From Spirochaetota bacterium (GTDB taxonomy: Bacteria; Spirochaetota; UBA4802; JAKQUI01): a DNA stretch of 64,000 bases. Each line of letters starts with the position of its first letter. The first letter of the stretch is position 1. The notes beneath the pieces were generated by a model. It saw nothing but the letters and a program-made list of their open reading frames with translations, was not told the origin of the DNA and made no database searches. Location: contig JAKQUI010000077.1 of assembly GCA_029562645.1 (NCBI GenBank), forward strand, positions 248,001 to 312,000, read 5' to 3'. Positions 1-9,168 of this stretch are shown here, one piece after another. The position numbers and the translations under genes are program-made.

Positions 1-24
1 CGGTAAGGCCGGCAGGAGATTGAT

Positions 25-2130
25 ATGATTATTCGCTGCACTCATTGCAATTCCGCGTTCGCGGTGGACGATTCAAAGGTGGAAAACCGCAAGTTCGCCT
101 TTACCTGCCCCAAGTGCGCGACCAGCAATATCATCGACAACCGCATGGCCGAGAAGACCCCGGCGGCGGCTGGCGCCCGCCACGCGGACCGGTTTGGCGA
201 TGAGGCCCCCGCGCGGGACGCGAAGACCGGGTCGCACGACCCCGGGGACGATCTCCTGGACGCCTCATTCGACGAGGACGCGACGGACGGGCGGGACGCG
301 GCCCCCAAACGGAAGGCCGTCGATGACGAGCTCGATCTGGGCGAATTCGACATCCCCGATGAGGACGCTCCCGGTGAGCCCTCAGGCGCCGCCGGCGGCG
401 CAAAAAAGCCGTCGCGACCCATTGCGCAGGACGACGAGATCGATCTTGACCAGCTCGGGCTTTCCGAGGACGAGGAGCTCTCCGCGCTCATCAATGAGGA
501 CGTCGCCCCTGGCGATGACGCGCCCGCGACGAAGAAGCCGCGCGGCGGAGACGATATCGCAAGCGAGCTCGACGACCTCGAAAGCGCCCTGCGCCACGAG
601 GAGACCCTCCAAGACCTCGAGCCGCTCGAGGAGGACCTGTCCTTCGACGAACCGAAGGCGGGCGGGGCGAAGGGCGGCGGTGCGAAGGCCGGCGGTGCGG
701 CCGCCGGGATCGACGTCGATCTCGACGGTTTGTTGGACGATGATACGCTGGGCGCATCGTCGAAGGAGGACGAGGTCTTCGCCAAGGACATGGGCGACAC
801 CGACGAGAGCATCACCATTGACCTCGATACGCTGGACATACAGCTCGAGGAGGACGCGGGCGTGAAGAAGCCGTCGGCGATGGCCGACGACATCGACGCG
901 CTCCCCGAGCTCACCGACGCGGAACTGGGCGAGCTGTCCGGGGCCGGCGGCGCGGCGGGCGAGGAGGACGAAAACATCACCATTGACCTCGATTCGCTCG
1001 ACCTGCCCCTGGAGGACGAGGGCGAGCTGAAGCAGGGCGAGATCATCGACGAGGACGAGACGATCACGATCGACGACGCCGGTCTCACGATGGACGATCT
1101 CGAGGTCGGCGCGCCTACGGGGAAGTCGGCGCGTCACGCGCATGACGACCTCGACGCGCATGACGACGATATCAAACTGAGCCTTGACGAGATCGATCCC
1201 ACCCTGGACGTGAACGAGCTCGGCGGCGCGCCCGCGGAGGGCGAGCGGCTTCTTACCGAGGAGATCGACGGCGAGGACTTGCCCGAGATCGACTTCGATA
1301 AATTCGAGAGCGAGGAGCCGGGCCCGGGCCGGACCGCCGCCATTGCGGCCGGGGCGGGGATCGTCGGAACCGCGGCGGGCCTCGGGATCACGGCGGCGTC
1401 CACGGGCCGCGGATCGAAACAACGCGCCGATCTTGGCGCCGACGATTTCCTCGACATCGAGCGCCAGGAGGAGTATGCCCGCTATCAGGACGATCTCGAT
1501 CGGGACGATCGACGGCCGTCCGATACGGTCCCCCGCGGGGCGGTGAATTTCTCGATCGATTATTCGCTGGGCTTCACCCGGCTGGGCGCGGTGCTGCGGC
1601 TGTTCGGGCTCTATTATATCCGGCTGATCCCGCATGCGGTCGTGACCTTCCTGTACATTGCGCTGGCCGGCATGGTCGGCTTCATCAACTGGCTCATCAT
1701 CCTGTTCACCGGCGAGTCGTCGGAGGACTTCACCTCGATCCAGGAAAAGGCCGTGCGCGCCTCGCTGTCGTTGAGCGCCTGCGCGGCCGACGTGGTTGAG
1801 GACGTGCCGGCCTTCGCCGGCGTGAAGGACATCGACTATCCGCTCCAGTTCGAGGTCACCTACCCGGTGGCCTACTCGAAGGCGCTGGCGTTTTTGCGGC
1901 TCACCGGGATCGGAATTATACTGGCGACGCTGCCGCACCTGATTATCCTGTTCGTGCTCACGGTCGGGGCGCAGCTCATCGGTCTCGTGGGGCTTGTCGC
2001 GATCATCGCCACGCGGCGCTGGCCCAATATCCTCTTCGATTTCATGATCCGCTTCTACCGATACCAGTCGAACGTCCTCTCGTTCCTCTTCGGCCTGGTG
2101 GACAAATACCCCACCTTCCGGTTCGAGTAA
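25..2130 (+). CDS. Zinc-ribbon, acidic-repeat membrane protein with DUF4389-like C-terminus
   Basis: A 701-residue protein with an AGGAGA ribosome site just before the ATG. Residues 5-31 form a zinc ribbon (C5, C8, C28, C31) of the MJ0042 type. About 400 residues of Asp/Glu/Gly-rich low-complexity sequence follow, containing an imperfect repeated motif of the form ITIDLDxLDxxLE. An Ala/Gly hydrophobic stretch lies near residues 436-460. The last ~185 residues are hydrophobic with two or more membrane segments and resemble the DUF4389 family, which has no assigned reaction. The likely topology is a cytoplasmic zinc ribbon and acidic arm anchored by the C-terminal helices. The function is unknown; a scaffold role is only inference. 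rfaE2 starts 28 bases downstream on the same strand. Confidence 0.75.
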   Translation: MIIRCTHCNSAFAVDDSKVENRKFAFTCPKCATSNIIDNRMAEKTPAAAGARHADRFGDEAPARDAKTGSHDPGDDLLDASFDEDATDGRDAAPKRKAVDDELDLGEFDIPDEDAPGEPSGAAGGAKKPSRPIAQDDEIDLDQLGLSEDEELSALINEDVAPGDDAPATKKPRGGDDIASELDDLESALRHEETLQDLEPLEEDLSFDEPKAGGAKGGGAKAGGAAAGIDVDLDGLLDDDTLGASSKEDEVFAKDMGDTDESITIDLDTLDIQLEEDAGVKKPSAMADDIDALPELTDAELGELSGAGGAAGEEDENITIDLDSLDLPLEDEGELKQGEIIDEDETITIDDAGLTMDDLEVGAPTGKSARHAHDDLDAHDDDIKLSLDEIDPTLDVNELGGAPAEGERLLTEEIDGEDLPEIDFDKFESEEPGPGRTAAIAAGAGIVGTAAGLGITAASTGRGSKQRADLGADDFLDIERQEEYARYQDDLDRDDRRPSDTVPRGAVNFSIDYSLGFTRLGAVLRLFGLYYIRLIPHAVVTFLYIALAGMVGFINWLIILFTGESSEDFTSIQEKAVRASLSLSACAADVVEDVPAFAGVKDIDYPLQFEVTYPVAYSKALAFLRLTGIGIILATLPHLIILFVLTVGAQLIGLVGLVAIIATRRWPNILFDFMIRFYRYQSNVLSFLFGLVDKYPTFRFE

Positions 2131-2158
2131 GCGGAACGGACCCGGGAGACCTGCGGCC

Positions 2159-2644
2159 ATGAGAGTGCGCGACGTGCGCGAAAAGATCGTCGACGGCGAC
2201 GCGGTCCGCGCGCTGGCGGACGACATCCGGGCATCGGGCCGCACCATCGCGACCACCAACGGCTGTTTCGATATTGTACACCGCGGCCACGTGGAGTACC
2301 TCCAGGAGGCCGCGCGTCACGCCGATGTCCTCATCGTGGGAGTAAACAGCGACGAATCCGTGCGGCGCCTCAAGGGCCCCACGCGTCCGGTGAACGACGA
2401 GCGCAGCCGCGCGCTGGTGCTGGCCGCGCTGGAGTTCGTCGACTATTGCGTGATTTTCGGGGAGCAGACGCCCGTCGAGCTCCTCGGGAGGATCCGCCCG
2501 CATGTGCACGTGAAGGGCGGCGATTACCGTCCCGACGATCTTCCGGAGAAGGTTGTGGTCGAGGCGGGCGGCGGCAGGATCGTCATCGTCGGCCTGGTGG
2601 ACGGGTTCTCCACCACCGGCATCATCGGTAGGATGTCCGGCTAG
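2159..2644 (+). CDS. rfaE2: RfaE2-like nucleotidyltransferase (heptose-1-phosphate adenylyltransferase family)
   Basis: A 161-residue single-domain cytidylyltransferase-fold enzyme. It carries the nucleotide-binding motif NGCFDIVHRGH (H41 and H44 are the HxGH histidines), the segment LKGPTRPVNDE and the C-terminal STT motif. Relatives transfer AMP from ATP to D-glycero-D-manno-heptose 1-phosphate in ADP-heptose synthesis for lipopolysaccharide. The kinase half (RfaE1) found in fused HldE proteins is absent here and nowhere else in this window. A second homologue lies at 28339-28803, so the two may use different sugars or alcohols. The ATG has a GGGAGA site upstream. The gene converges on the STAS gene with only 4 bases between stop codons. 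Confidence 0.85.
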   Translation: MRVRDVREKIVDGDAVRALADDIRASGRTIATTNGCFDIVHRGHVEYLQEAARHADVLIVGVNSDESVRRLKGPTRPVNDERSRALVLAALEFVDYCVIFGEQTPVELLGRIRPHVHVKGGDYRPDDLPEKVVVEAGGGRIVIVGLVDGFSTTGIIGRMSG

Positions 2645-2648
2645 GCCA

Positions 2649-3059
2649 CTACTTTTTCCCGTCCAGGTATCCCCGCACCTCGTCGGGCGAGCGGAACACC
2701 GTAAAAAACCCCTTCATCTTGGTGATCTCGAGGATGCGCATGATGTGCTCGCTCTCGTTGAGGAGGACCAGTTCGCTGCCGTTTCGCTCCAGGATGTTCT
2801 TGATGGCGATGAGCGAGCCGATGCCCGCCGAGTCGATGATGGCGACCTTCTTGAGGTCGATGACGGTGCGCGGGTGCTTGAGCGACTCGAGCGACGCCTC
2901 GATGAGGCTGAGCATCTTCGGCGTCTCGTAGAAATCGAAATTGCCCAGGTTGATCTCGAAGAGGGCGTGATTGTCCCGCAGCGTGATGGTGTAGAAGCGC
3001 TCCGTGTGGGCGCTGTTGAGGCCGTCTGCGGCCGTGTCGTCGTTGCGGTTGGCGTTCAT
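2649..3059 (-). CDS. STAS-domain anti-anti-sigma factor
   Basis: A 136-residue protein from the ATG at 3059. In-frame starts also exist at 3113 and 3131, but the extra N-terminus they add is not conserved-looking. The STAS domain covers about residues 20-130 and holds the DSAGIG motif, whose serine is phosphorylated in SpoIIAA and RsbV relatives. In such switches the dephosphorylated form binds an anti-sigma kinase, and a SpoIIE-type phosphatase restores the active form. No RsbW-type kinase lies beside it. A candidate phosphatase is at 15058-17436 in this window, but a functional link is inference. The gene converges with rfaE2 and is divergent from dinG. Confidence 0.85.
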   Translation of the reverse strand: MNANRNDDTAADGLNSAHTERFYTITLRDNHALFEINLGNFDFYETPKMLSLIEASLESLKHPRTVIDLKKVAIIDSAGIGSLIAIKNILERNGSELVLLNESEHIMRILEITKMKGFFTVFRSPDEVRGYLDGKK

Positions 3060-3284
3060 GGCTGACGCTCGTGTGGTGCCGGTTGTGTTCACTGCGCCGG
3101 CGCAGGTGAACATCGCGGGGAGAGTGTGCATGGGGGGCCGTTTTTATCAAGCGCTTTTTCGCGGCCGCCGGTACCGGAAATATTGTTATGGACAGGGAGG
3201 CCGCCTGTTGGAAAGGTCCGTCTTCGAACGGACAACGAATGGACAGAGTTGATAGAACAAACCCGCCCCAGGGGACGGCCCGTC

Positions 3285-5231
3285 ATGGATGAAATCTTCG
3301 GCCCGCGCGGCGTCCTGTGCGAGGTGTATCCGTCGTTCGAGCACCGGGAGGAGCAGGCGCAAATGGCGGCCTTCGTCGCGGAGCGGATGCACGAACGGGA
3401 GAACGCGCTCATCGAGGCGGGCACCGGGGTGGGGAAAACGCTCGCCTATCTCATCCCCGCCCTCGTCTACTGCCGCGAGAACAAGAAGACGCTGGCCGTG
3501 AGCACCGAAACGCGCGCCCTGCAGAAACAGCTCGCCGACAAGGACATCCCCATCGCGAAGGCGGCGCTCGCGCGGCTCTTCGGATGGGAGCCCACCGTCG
3601 AGCTCTGCCTGGGGAGCGCCAATTATCCCTGCCTGCGGCGCTTCGAGCTCATGGTGGCGAAGGGCTCGTTCGCGGAGGGTGATGTTGACGCGGTCCGCGA
3701 GCTGCGCGAGCGGTTCGCGAAGGGCGACGTCTTCACGCGTTTCGATGTCCGCGTGCGCGGCGCGCTGTGGCGCGAATTCATGCGCGAGCCCGATGCGTGC
3801 TCCTTCGCCAACTGCCCCTTCTTCGGCCGGTGCATCTTCCAGCGCGCGCGCCGCGCCTGGGCCGAGGCGGACTGCCTCATCATGAACCACTATCTCTTCT
3901 TTTCGAACGTCGCCTCCGGTCGGGCCTATCTGCCGGAGTTCGAGGTCGCCGTATTCGACGAGGCGCATTCGCTGGAGGGCATCGCCTGCGACCAGCTCGG
4001 CTTCACGCTCGAGTATCACACCTTTGTCGAGGACCTGGGGCGGCTGCACGTGAAGGGCCGCAAGCGCTCGCTGATCGCGGCCATCCCGCGCGACGAGGTG
4101 CGGCGCGCGCTCATCCGGAAGATCGGCGCGATCGCCGCGGGCGGATCGGCGTTTTTCGAGTCGATCCGGGAGCGGCACCTGGCGTCGAAGACGTCCCAGC
4201 GCATCCGCGAGCCGCTCGCCTTCGGCGCCGATCTGGCGCGCGACCTCACGTCGTTCATCGCCGACGCGCAGACGGCCATCGGGCTCCTGGAGGACGACCA
4301 TCAGCGGCTCGAGTTCGAGATCGCGCTGGGGCGCCTCCTGGTCCACGCGCAGAACCTGAACGCCGCGGTGTATCACGACCGCGCGAACTACGTTTACTGG
4401 GCCGAGCGGCGCGACGACGAGCTCCTCGGGGCCGTGAGCCTGCGCGGCCAGCCCATCGAGGTGGGCGACATCATGGCCGAGGAGGTGAACGGCTTCTACG
4501 AGTCCAGCCTGTATTTTTCCGCCACCCTCGCGGTGGGCGGCGACTTCTCGTTCATGGAAGAGCGGCTGGGCCTGCACCGGAACCGAAATCTGCTGCTGGG
4601 CTCCCCCTTCGACTACGCGCGCCAGGTGGTGCTGTACGTGAACGCCGACGGCTCCGATCCCGGCGACCGGTCGTACCGCGAGGACGCCGCCCGGACCGCG
4701 GCCGATATCATCGAACACCTTGGCGGGAACTGCCTGCTGTTGTTCACCTCGTACGCGATGCTCGAGGAGGTGCGCGACATGATCGCCGGGATGGTGTCGG
4801 CGCCCCTGTACGCTCAGGGCGAGTATCCGGCGAACGAGGTCCTCGAGCGCTATGTGGCCGACGAGGGCTCGGTGCTCCTGGGGACGCACTCCTTCTGGCA
4901 GGGGATCGACCTGCCGGGCGACCTCCTGCGCGGGGTGATCATGTTCCGCCTGCCGTTCTTCGTTCCGGATCGGCCGGAGGTCCAGGCGCGCATGGAGCGG
5001 ATGGAGGCGGCGGGCCAGAATCCCTTTTCGCACTACCAGGTCCCACACGCCGTGATACGCTTCCGGCAGGGCTTCGGGCGCCTCATCCGCGGCCATGCCG
5101 ATCGCGGGGTCGTCGCCGTGCTCGATCCGCGCATCGTGACCAAGGGCTACGGGCGGCAGTTCCTCAGGTCCATTCCCGCATGTCGGGTGGTCGGTTCGCT
5201 GGATGAGCTGAAAACGGCGTATGGCCGATAG
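3285..5231 (+). CDS. dinG: DinG-family iron-sulfur DNA helicase
   Basis: A superfamily 2 helicase of the XPD/DinG type, 648 residues from the ATG at 3285. That start has AGGGGAC upstream; the frame stays open back to 3126, and a TTG at 3249 is an alternative. Visible motifs are Walker A (EAGTGVGKT), the DEAH box (FDEAH, about residues 225-228) and the C-terminal motif VI (QGFGRLIRG). Four cysteines near residues 116, 172, 177 and 183 have the C-x4-C-x5-C tail spacing of the DinG 4Fe-4S domain. Relatives unwind DNA 5' to 3' and act on R-loops and forks during damage repair. A small secreted protein follows 53 bases later. Confidence 0.9.
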   Translation: MDEIFGPRGVLCEVYPSFEHREEQAQMAAFVAERMHERENALIEAGTGVGKTLAYLIPALVYCRENKKTLAVSTETRALQKQLADKDIPIAKAALARLFGWEPTVELCLGSANYPCLRRFELMVAKGSFAEGDVDAVRELRERFAKGDVFTRFDVRVRGALWREFMREPDACSFANCPFFGRCIFQRARRAWAEADCLIMNHYLFFSNVASGRAYLPEFEVAVFDEAHSLEGIACDQLGFTLEYHTFVEDLGRLHVKGRKRSLIAAIPRDEVRRALIRKIGAIAAGGSAFFESIRERHLASKTSQRIREPLAFGADLARDLTSFIADAQTAIGLLEDDHQRLEFEIALGRLLVHAQNLNAAVYHDRANYVYWAERRDDELLGAVSLRGQPIEVGDIMAEEVNGFYESSLYFSATLAVGGDFSFMEERLGLHRNRNLLLGSPFDYARQVVLYVNADGSDPGDRSYREDAARTAADIIEHLGGNCLLLFTSYAMLEEVRDMIAGMVSAPLYAQGEYPANEVLERYVADEGSVLLGTHSFWQGIDLPGDLLRGVIMFRLPFFVPDRPEVQARMERMEAAGQNPFSHYQVPHAVIRFRQGFGRLIRGHADRGVVAVLDPRIVTKGYGRQFLRSIPACRVVGSLDELKTAYGR

Positions 5232-5244
5232 ATCGACGCTCGGG

Positions 5245-5255
5245 GGCTCTGACCC
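5245..5255. repeat. GGCTCTGACCC intergenic word, copy 1
   Basis: GGCTCTGACCC lies in the gap after dinG. Near-identical words occur in other intergenic gaps at 57569-57579 and 59751-59762. It may be a remnant of a dispersed repeat; short length makes this tentative. Confidence 0.3.
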
Positions 5256-5284
5256 TGGGATAATCCTATGATGTGGAGAGTGCC

Positions 5285-5710
5285 ATGAAGCAGGTGTTGT
5301 GGATGATCCTGTGCGGAGTCGTGACGTGCACCGCCATGGGCGCGCACGCTTCGGAGGAGTCATACATATCGTGGAACCGCGTGCGGATCGAATCGAACGG
5401 CGATCCGGTCACCGGCATGATACGCTTTGAGGCGGGCGTTGACGGCGAGGTGTGGAAATCCGTCCGTGCATTCGCATTCGGCAGGACATACGATCTATCG
5501 ACAGGCCAGGTCGCCCGCCTTCGGGGGTATCCGCTGAACAGCCTCGTCATCACGCACGAGGCGGGATACAAGGAGCTCGGCGGCCATACGGTGCATTTCA
5601 TGCTGTCGCGGCAGTTCTATGAGAAAAAGATCCTCCGGGAGAAACGGCTGTATATATCGATCAGCAAAGGGAAGGGGCTGGAGATTCATGAGCGGGAGAT
5701 GCGAAGATGA
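5285..5710 (+). CDS. Small secreted protein of unknown function
   Basis: A 141-residue protein from the ATG at 5285, chosen because GGAGAG sits 4 bases upstream; a GTG at 5273 is less likely. Residues 1-22 are a clear signal peptide (MKQ, then a hydrophobic core, ending near AHA). The mature part is short, basic toward the C-terminus and rich in beta-type sequence. I recognise no family. It follows dinG by 53 bases on the same strand and is followed by an imperfect terminator-like hairpin. Confidence 0.7.
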   Translation: MKQVLWMILCGVVTCTAMGAHASEESYISWNRVRIESNGDPVTGMIRFEAGVDGEVWKSVRAFAFGRTYDLSTGQVARLRGYPLNSLVITHEAGYKELGGHTVHFMLSRQFYEKKILREKRLYISISKGKGLEIHEREMRR

Positions 5711-5712
5711 AC

Positions 5713-5749
5713 GGGGCCAGAGTCCGGGCGATGCGCCGGCCCTGACCCC
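5713..5749. terminator. Imperfect terminator-like hairpin between convergent genes
   Basis: Arms at 5713-5727 and 5736-5749 pair in 12 of 14 positions around an 8-base loop, with one bulged base. It sits between the stop codons of two convergent genes. No strong T-run follows, so its efficiency is uncertain. Confidence 0.4.
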
Positions 5750-5761
5750 GCGCAGTACCCG

Positions 5762-6736
5762 CTACAGCGGCATCACCGGCACGCAGATGTCGACGACGCA
5801 CAAGCCCTGCGGATGGGTCGTGGGATCGTTGTGATAGATCTCGAAGGGGGGCCGATCGTCGGGCTGGTAGCCGCTCGAGGGGAGCCACTCGCCGTAGACC
5901 GCGTTCCACGCCGCCTCGTACTCGTTTTCCGCGAGCTCGAAGCGCGCGACCGCATAGCGCCCGCCGGCGATCGTCATCATGCCGATCTCGCCATCGACAC
6001 TCGCATTCGGTGAGACGGGCAGGCATACCGAGAGACGGAGCTTCTGTTCCTTCGTGATGTCGGGGTTGTCGTGATAGACCGCCATGATCCTCGTGTCGGG
6101 TCCCAGATGCCCGCGCGGTCCCGCCCAGGCGCAGAGCTTCCCGATGAGCGATCCGAAGAGCGCGCTGTTTCCCTTGAAGGGGCCCACATTGCGCACGTAG
6201 ACGACCGTGGTTTCCGGCAGCTCCTTCACTTCCACGTTCGTTGATACCCGCTTGTTCATGCATTTCCTCCGTGTTGTTGTGATAGGCGTATCATACACGG
6301 ACGACGCGCGGGAATCTTTCCCCTCGTTGCGGGGGGTTTTCCCCTGCTTGCTATTCGGTTTTCCCGGATTGCGCAGATCGCCGCCGGAGGCGCGCCAGGC
6401 GCTCGCGCTCATCCCGAAGGCCTCCCGGAAGGCGCGCGCGAACGCGGCCGACCCGGAGAAGCCGCAATCGAGCGCGATCCGGGTGATCGGTTTCTTGGGG
6501 TTCGCGATCAGCTGCGCGGCGGCCTTCTCGAGGCGAATGCGCTGGATGAACTGGAAGAGCGGCTCGCCGATCAACGCGCGGAAGATGCGGTGAAAGTGGT
6601 ACGGCGAGAAGCGCGCCACGCGCGCCAATGCGTCGAGCGAGAGCTCCGCGTCGATGTTCGCGTCGATGTAGTCCATCACGCGGTTGATGCGCGCGGCATA
6701 CTCCTCGCGGAGGAAGCGGTTGTTGGTCGGCGACAT
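5762..6736 (-). CDS. AraC-type regulator with GyrI-like effector domain
   Basis: A 324-residue protein from the ATG at 6736, which has AGGATC upstream. Residues ~10-110 are the paired helix-turn-helix DNA-binding domain of the AraC family (SLDALARVARFSPYHFHRIF; second helix near GFSGSAAFARAF). A variable linker leads to a C-terminal GyrI/SbmC-like domain (about 165-324), which in Rob/BmrR relatives binds hydrophobic or cationic ligands. Proteins with this order usually control detoxification or efflux genes. No efflux gene is adjacent; the divergent neighbour is the PiT carrier at 6888, so the target is unknown. Confidence 0.85.
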   Translation of the reverse strand: MSPTNNRFLREEYAARINRVMDYIDANIDAELSLDALARVARFSPYHFHRIFRALIGEPLFQFIQRIRLEKAAAQLIANPKKPITRIALDCGFSGSAAFARAFREAFGMSASAWRASGGDLRNPGKPNSKQGKTPRNEGKDSRASSVYDTPITTTRRKCMNKRVSTNVEVKELPETTVVYVRNVGPFKGNSALFGSLIGKLCAWAGPRGHLGPDTRIMAVYHDNPDITKEQKLRLSVCLPVSPNASVDGEIGMMTIAGGRYAVARFELAENEYEAAWNAVYGEWLPSSGYQPDDRPPFEIYHNDPTTHPQGLCVVDICVPVMPL

Positions 6737-6887
6737 GGGGCCGATCCTGCCCGGCAATCGCGCGCCTGTCAAGCGCAAGGCGGCGACGGGAAAGTGGGGA
6801 ACGGCCCTCATCGTGCTTGACATCCGGCGCCGGGTGGCGCAGCGTGCTCCCGCGTGAGCGCGTGCGCGGCAAGGACGGTACCCGGCT

Positions 6888-9125
6888 ATGGAACTGATCA
6901 TTCTCTCGCTTGTTATTCTGGGAATCCTTGCGATATTCGACCTCGTCGTGGGCGTCAGCAATGACGCGGTGAACTTCCTCAATTCCGCGATCGGCGCGAG
7001 GGTCGCCAGCATCAAGGTCATTCTGATCGTGGCCGGGCTGGGCATCATGGCGGGCGTGACCTTCTCCAGCGGCATGATGGAGGTCGCGCGCAAGGGCATC
7101 TTCCACCCCGAGCATTTCATTTTACCCGAGTTGCTCATCATCTTCGTCGCGGTCATGCTCACCGACGTGCTGCTGCTCGATCTCTTCAATACCTTCGGCC
7201 TCCCCACCTCGACCACGGTGTCGATCATCTTCGAGCTCCTGGGCGCCTCCGTCGCGGTCTCCCTGATCAAGATCTACGCGGCGAACGAGAGTTTTGTCCT
7301 GCTGGGGCAGTACATCAACACCGCCAAGGTGCTGGCGATCATTTCGGGGATTTTCCTCTCTGTCGCGATCGCCTTTAGCGTCGGGATTGCGGCGCAGTTT
7401 TTTTCGCGCATGCTGTTCACCTTCGATTACGGGAAGCGGCTCAGGCGGTATGGCGGGATCTGGGGCGGTCTGGCCCTCACCATGATCGTGTACTTCATTA
7501 TCATCAAGGGCGCGAAGGGGGCGTCGTTTCTCACACAGCAGCACATGGACTGGATACACGTCAACACCGTGGCGATCCTGTGCGCGACCTTCGTCGGGTC
7601 GACCGCGCTTCTGCAGGCGCTGATCGTCGTCGCCAACGTGAATATCCTGCGCCCGATCGTCCTCGCGGGGACCTTCGCGCTCGCGATGGCCTTTGCGGCG
7701 AACGACCTCGTCAATTTTATCGGCGTGCCCCTCGCGGGATTTGGCGCCTACGCGTCGGGAATGGCCGCGGCGAATCCGCTCACGGCGACTATGGAGGCGC
7801 TGAAGGAGCCGGTACGGACCGACACCCTGCTGTTGCTCGCCGCCGGCGCGGTGATGGTGCTCACGCTCTTCTATTCGAAGAAGGCGCGAACGGTGACCAA
7901 GACCGAGGTGAGCCTTGGCCGCCAGGACGAGGGCGCGGAGCGGTTCGAATCGTTCTTTCTCGCGCGGATCATTGTGCGGATGGGGACCGGCTTCATGGAG
8001 GGGCTGCGGACGGTGTTGCCCGGACGGTTGGTGCGCGCCGTCGCGGCCCGCAAGGACATGTCGATGGCGCAACCGGCGGCGACCGCCGACGGGGAGGTCC
8101 CCTCGTTCGACCTGATCCGCGCCTCGGTGAACATGATGGTGGCCAGCGCCCTGGTGTCGTTCGCAACCTCGCTGAAGCTGCCGCTCTCGACCACGTACGT
8201 GACCTTCATGGTGGCCATGGGGACCTCGCTCGCCGACGGCGCCTGGGACCGGGAGAGCGCCGTCTATCGCGTGTCCGGCGTGCTCATGGTCATCGGAGGG
8301 TGGTTTTTCACCGCGTTTATCGCCTTTAGCGTCGCGTTCGGCTATGCGTTTTTTCTCTACCATTTCAGGATCCCCGCCCTCATCGTCCTCATCGGGCTCT
8401 CCGCGTTCGTACTGTGGAAGAACCACAAGAAGCACCGGGAGATCGTCGAAACGGAGCGCGAGGGCGAGGTGTACAACCTGAAGAAGAACAAGGACCCGAT
8501 GCTCGCCGTGTCCACGTCCTTCGAGCAGACCGGGCGGCTCCTCGAGCAGGTGTCGGCGTCGCTCGGGCGCAGCTTCACCGGACTCACCTCGTACGACCGC
8601 GTTGAGCTGCGCATCGCGAAGAACGATGCGAAAAAAATCCAGGACTGGACGAACATCATCATCGCCAATATTTTCAAGGCCCTGCGGCTCCTTCATCAAT
8701 CCGAAATGAAGACCGCCCAGCGCTATACGCAAATCATCAGCAACCTTCAGGAGATCGCCGAGAGCCAGCGCGACGTGGCCATGCGTTCGTATCTGCATGT
8801 CCTGAACCACCACAAGGGCCTGCTGGCGGTGCAGGTCAAGGAGCTCGATGCGGTGGTGCGCGGCGTTCGCGATCTCCTCGATGTGACCGCCGCCTCATTG
8901 AGGCAGGACCGGATTGTAGACATGCCCCTCCTGCGCGAGAAGAGCGACGCGCTTGCGAGCCGTATTTCGGAATTCGACGCCAACCAGATTACCCGGGTGC
9001 AGAACGAAAGCTCGAAGACGCGGCTGAGCATCCTCTTCTATGGATACCTCGTGAGCGCCTCGAAGATCTCCGCCTGCACGAAAAACCTGCTCGAGATCTT
9101 CCACCGCTCGCTCAAGCTGAAATAA
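6888..9125 (+). CDS. PiT-family inorganic phosphate transporter with PhoU-like tail
   Basis: A 745-residue integral membrane protein. Two inverted halves each carry the PiT signature (VGVSNDAVNFLNSAIG near residue 22; FAANDLVNFIGVPLAGF near residue 265). About ten membrane segments run to residue ~510. The remaining ~230 residues are soluble and mostly helical, resembling PhoU-like domains. PiT carriers move phosphate with protons or sodium. The C-terminal domain suggests built-in phosphate-dependent control, which is inference. It stands alone, divergent from the AraC-type gene and followed 43 bases later by sua5. Confidence 0.85.
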   Translation: MELIILSLVILGILAIFDLVVGVSNDAVNFLNSAIGARVASIKVILIVAGLGIMAGVTFSSGMMEVARKGIFHPEHFILPELLIIFVAVMLTDVLLLDLFNTFGLPTSTTVSIIFELLGASVAVSLIKIYAANESFVLLGQYINTAKVLAIISGIFLSVAIAFSVGIAAQFFSRMLFTFDYGKRLRRYGGIWGGLALTMIVYFIIIKGAKGASFLTQQHMDWIHVNTVAILCATFVGSTALLQALIVVANVNILRPIVLAGTFALAMAFAANDLVNFIGVPLAGFGAYASGMAAANPLTATMEALKEPVRTDTLLLLAAGAVMVLTLFYSKKARTVTKTEVSLGRQDEGAERFESFFLARIIVRMGTGFMEGLRTVLPGRLVRAVAARKDMSMAQPAATADGEVPSFDLIRASVNMMVASALVSFATSLKLPLSTTYVTFMVAMGTSLADGAWDRESAVYRVSGVLMVIGGWFFTAFIAFSVAFGYAFFLYHFRIPALIVLIGLSAFVLWKNHKKHREIVETEREGEVYNLKKNKDPMLAVSTSFEQTGRLLEQVSASLGRSFTGLTSYDRVELRIAKNDAKKIQDWTNIIIANIFKALRLLHQSEMKTAQRYTQIISNLQEIAESQRDVAMRSYLHVLNHHKGLLAVQVKELDAVVRGVRDLLDVTAASLRQDRIVDMPLLREKSDALASRISEFDANQITRVQNESSKTRLSILFYGYLVSASKISACTKNLLEIFHRSLKLK

Positions 9126-9168
9126 CCGCACCCGCAACGGGTGTGTTATTGTAACGAAGCCTGGACCT

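Noticed and set aside
382-2259. Long minus-strand open frame opposite the zinc-ribbon gene
   Set aside because: It mirrors the Asp/Glu codons of the real gene and has no ribosome site or domain.
7940-7960. GGTTCGAATC resembling a tRNA T-arm
   Set aside because: It lies in frame inside the phosphate transporter gene and no acceptor or anticodon stem surrounds it.
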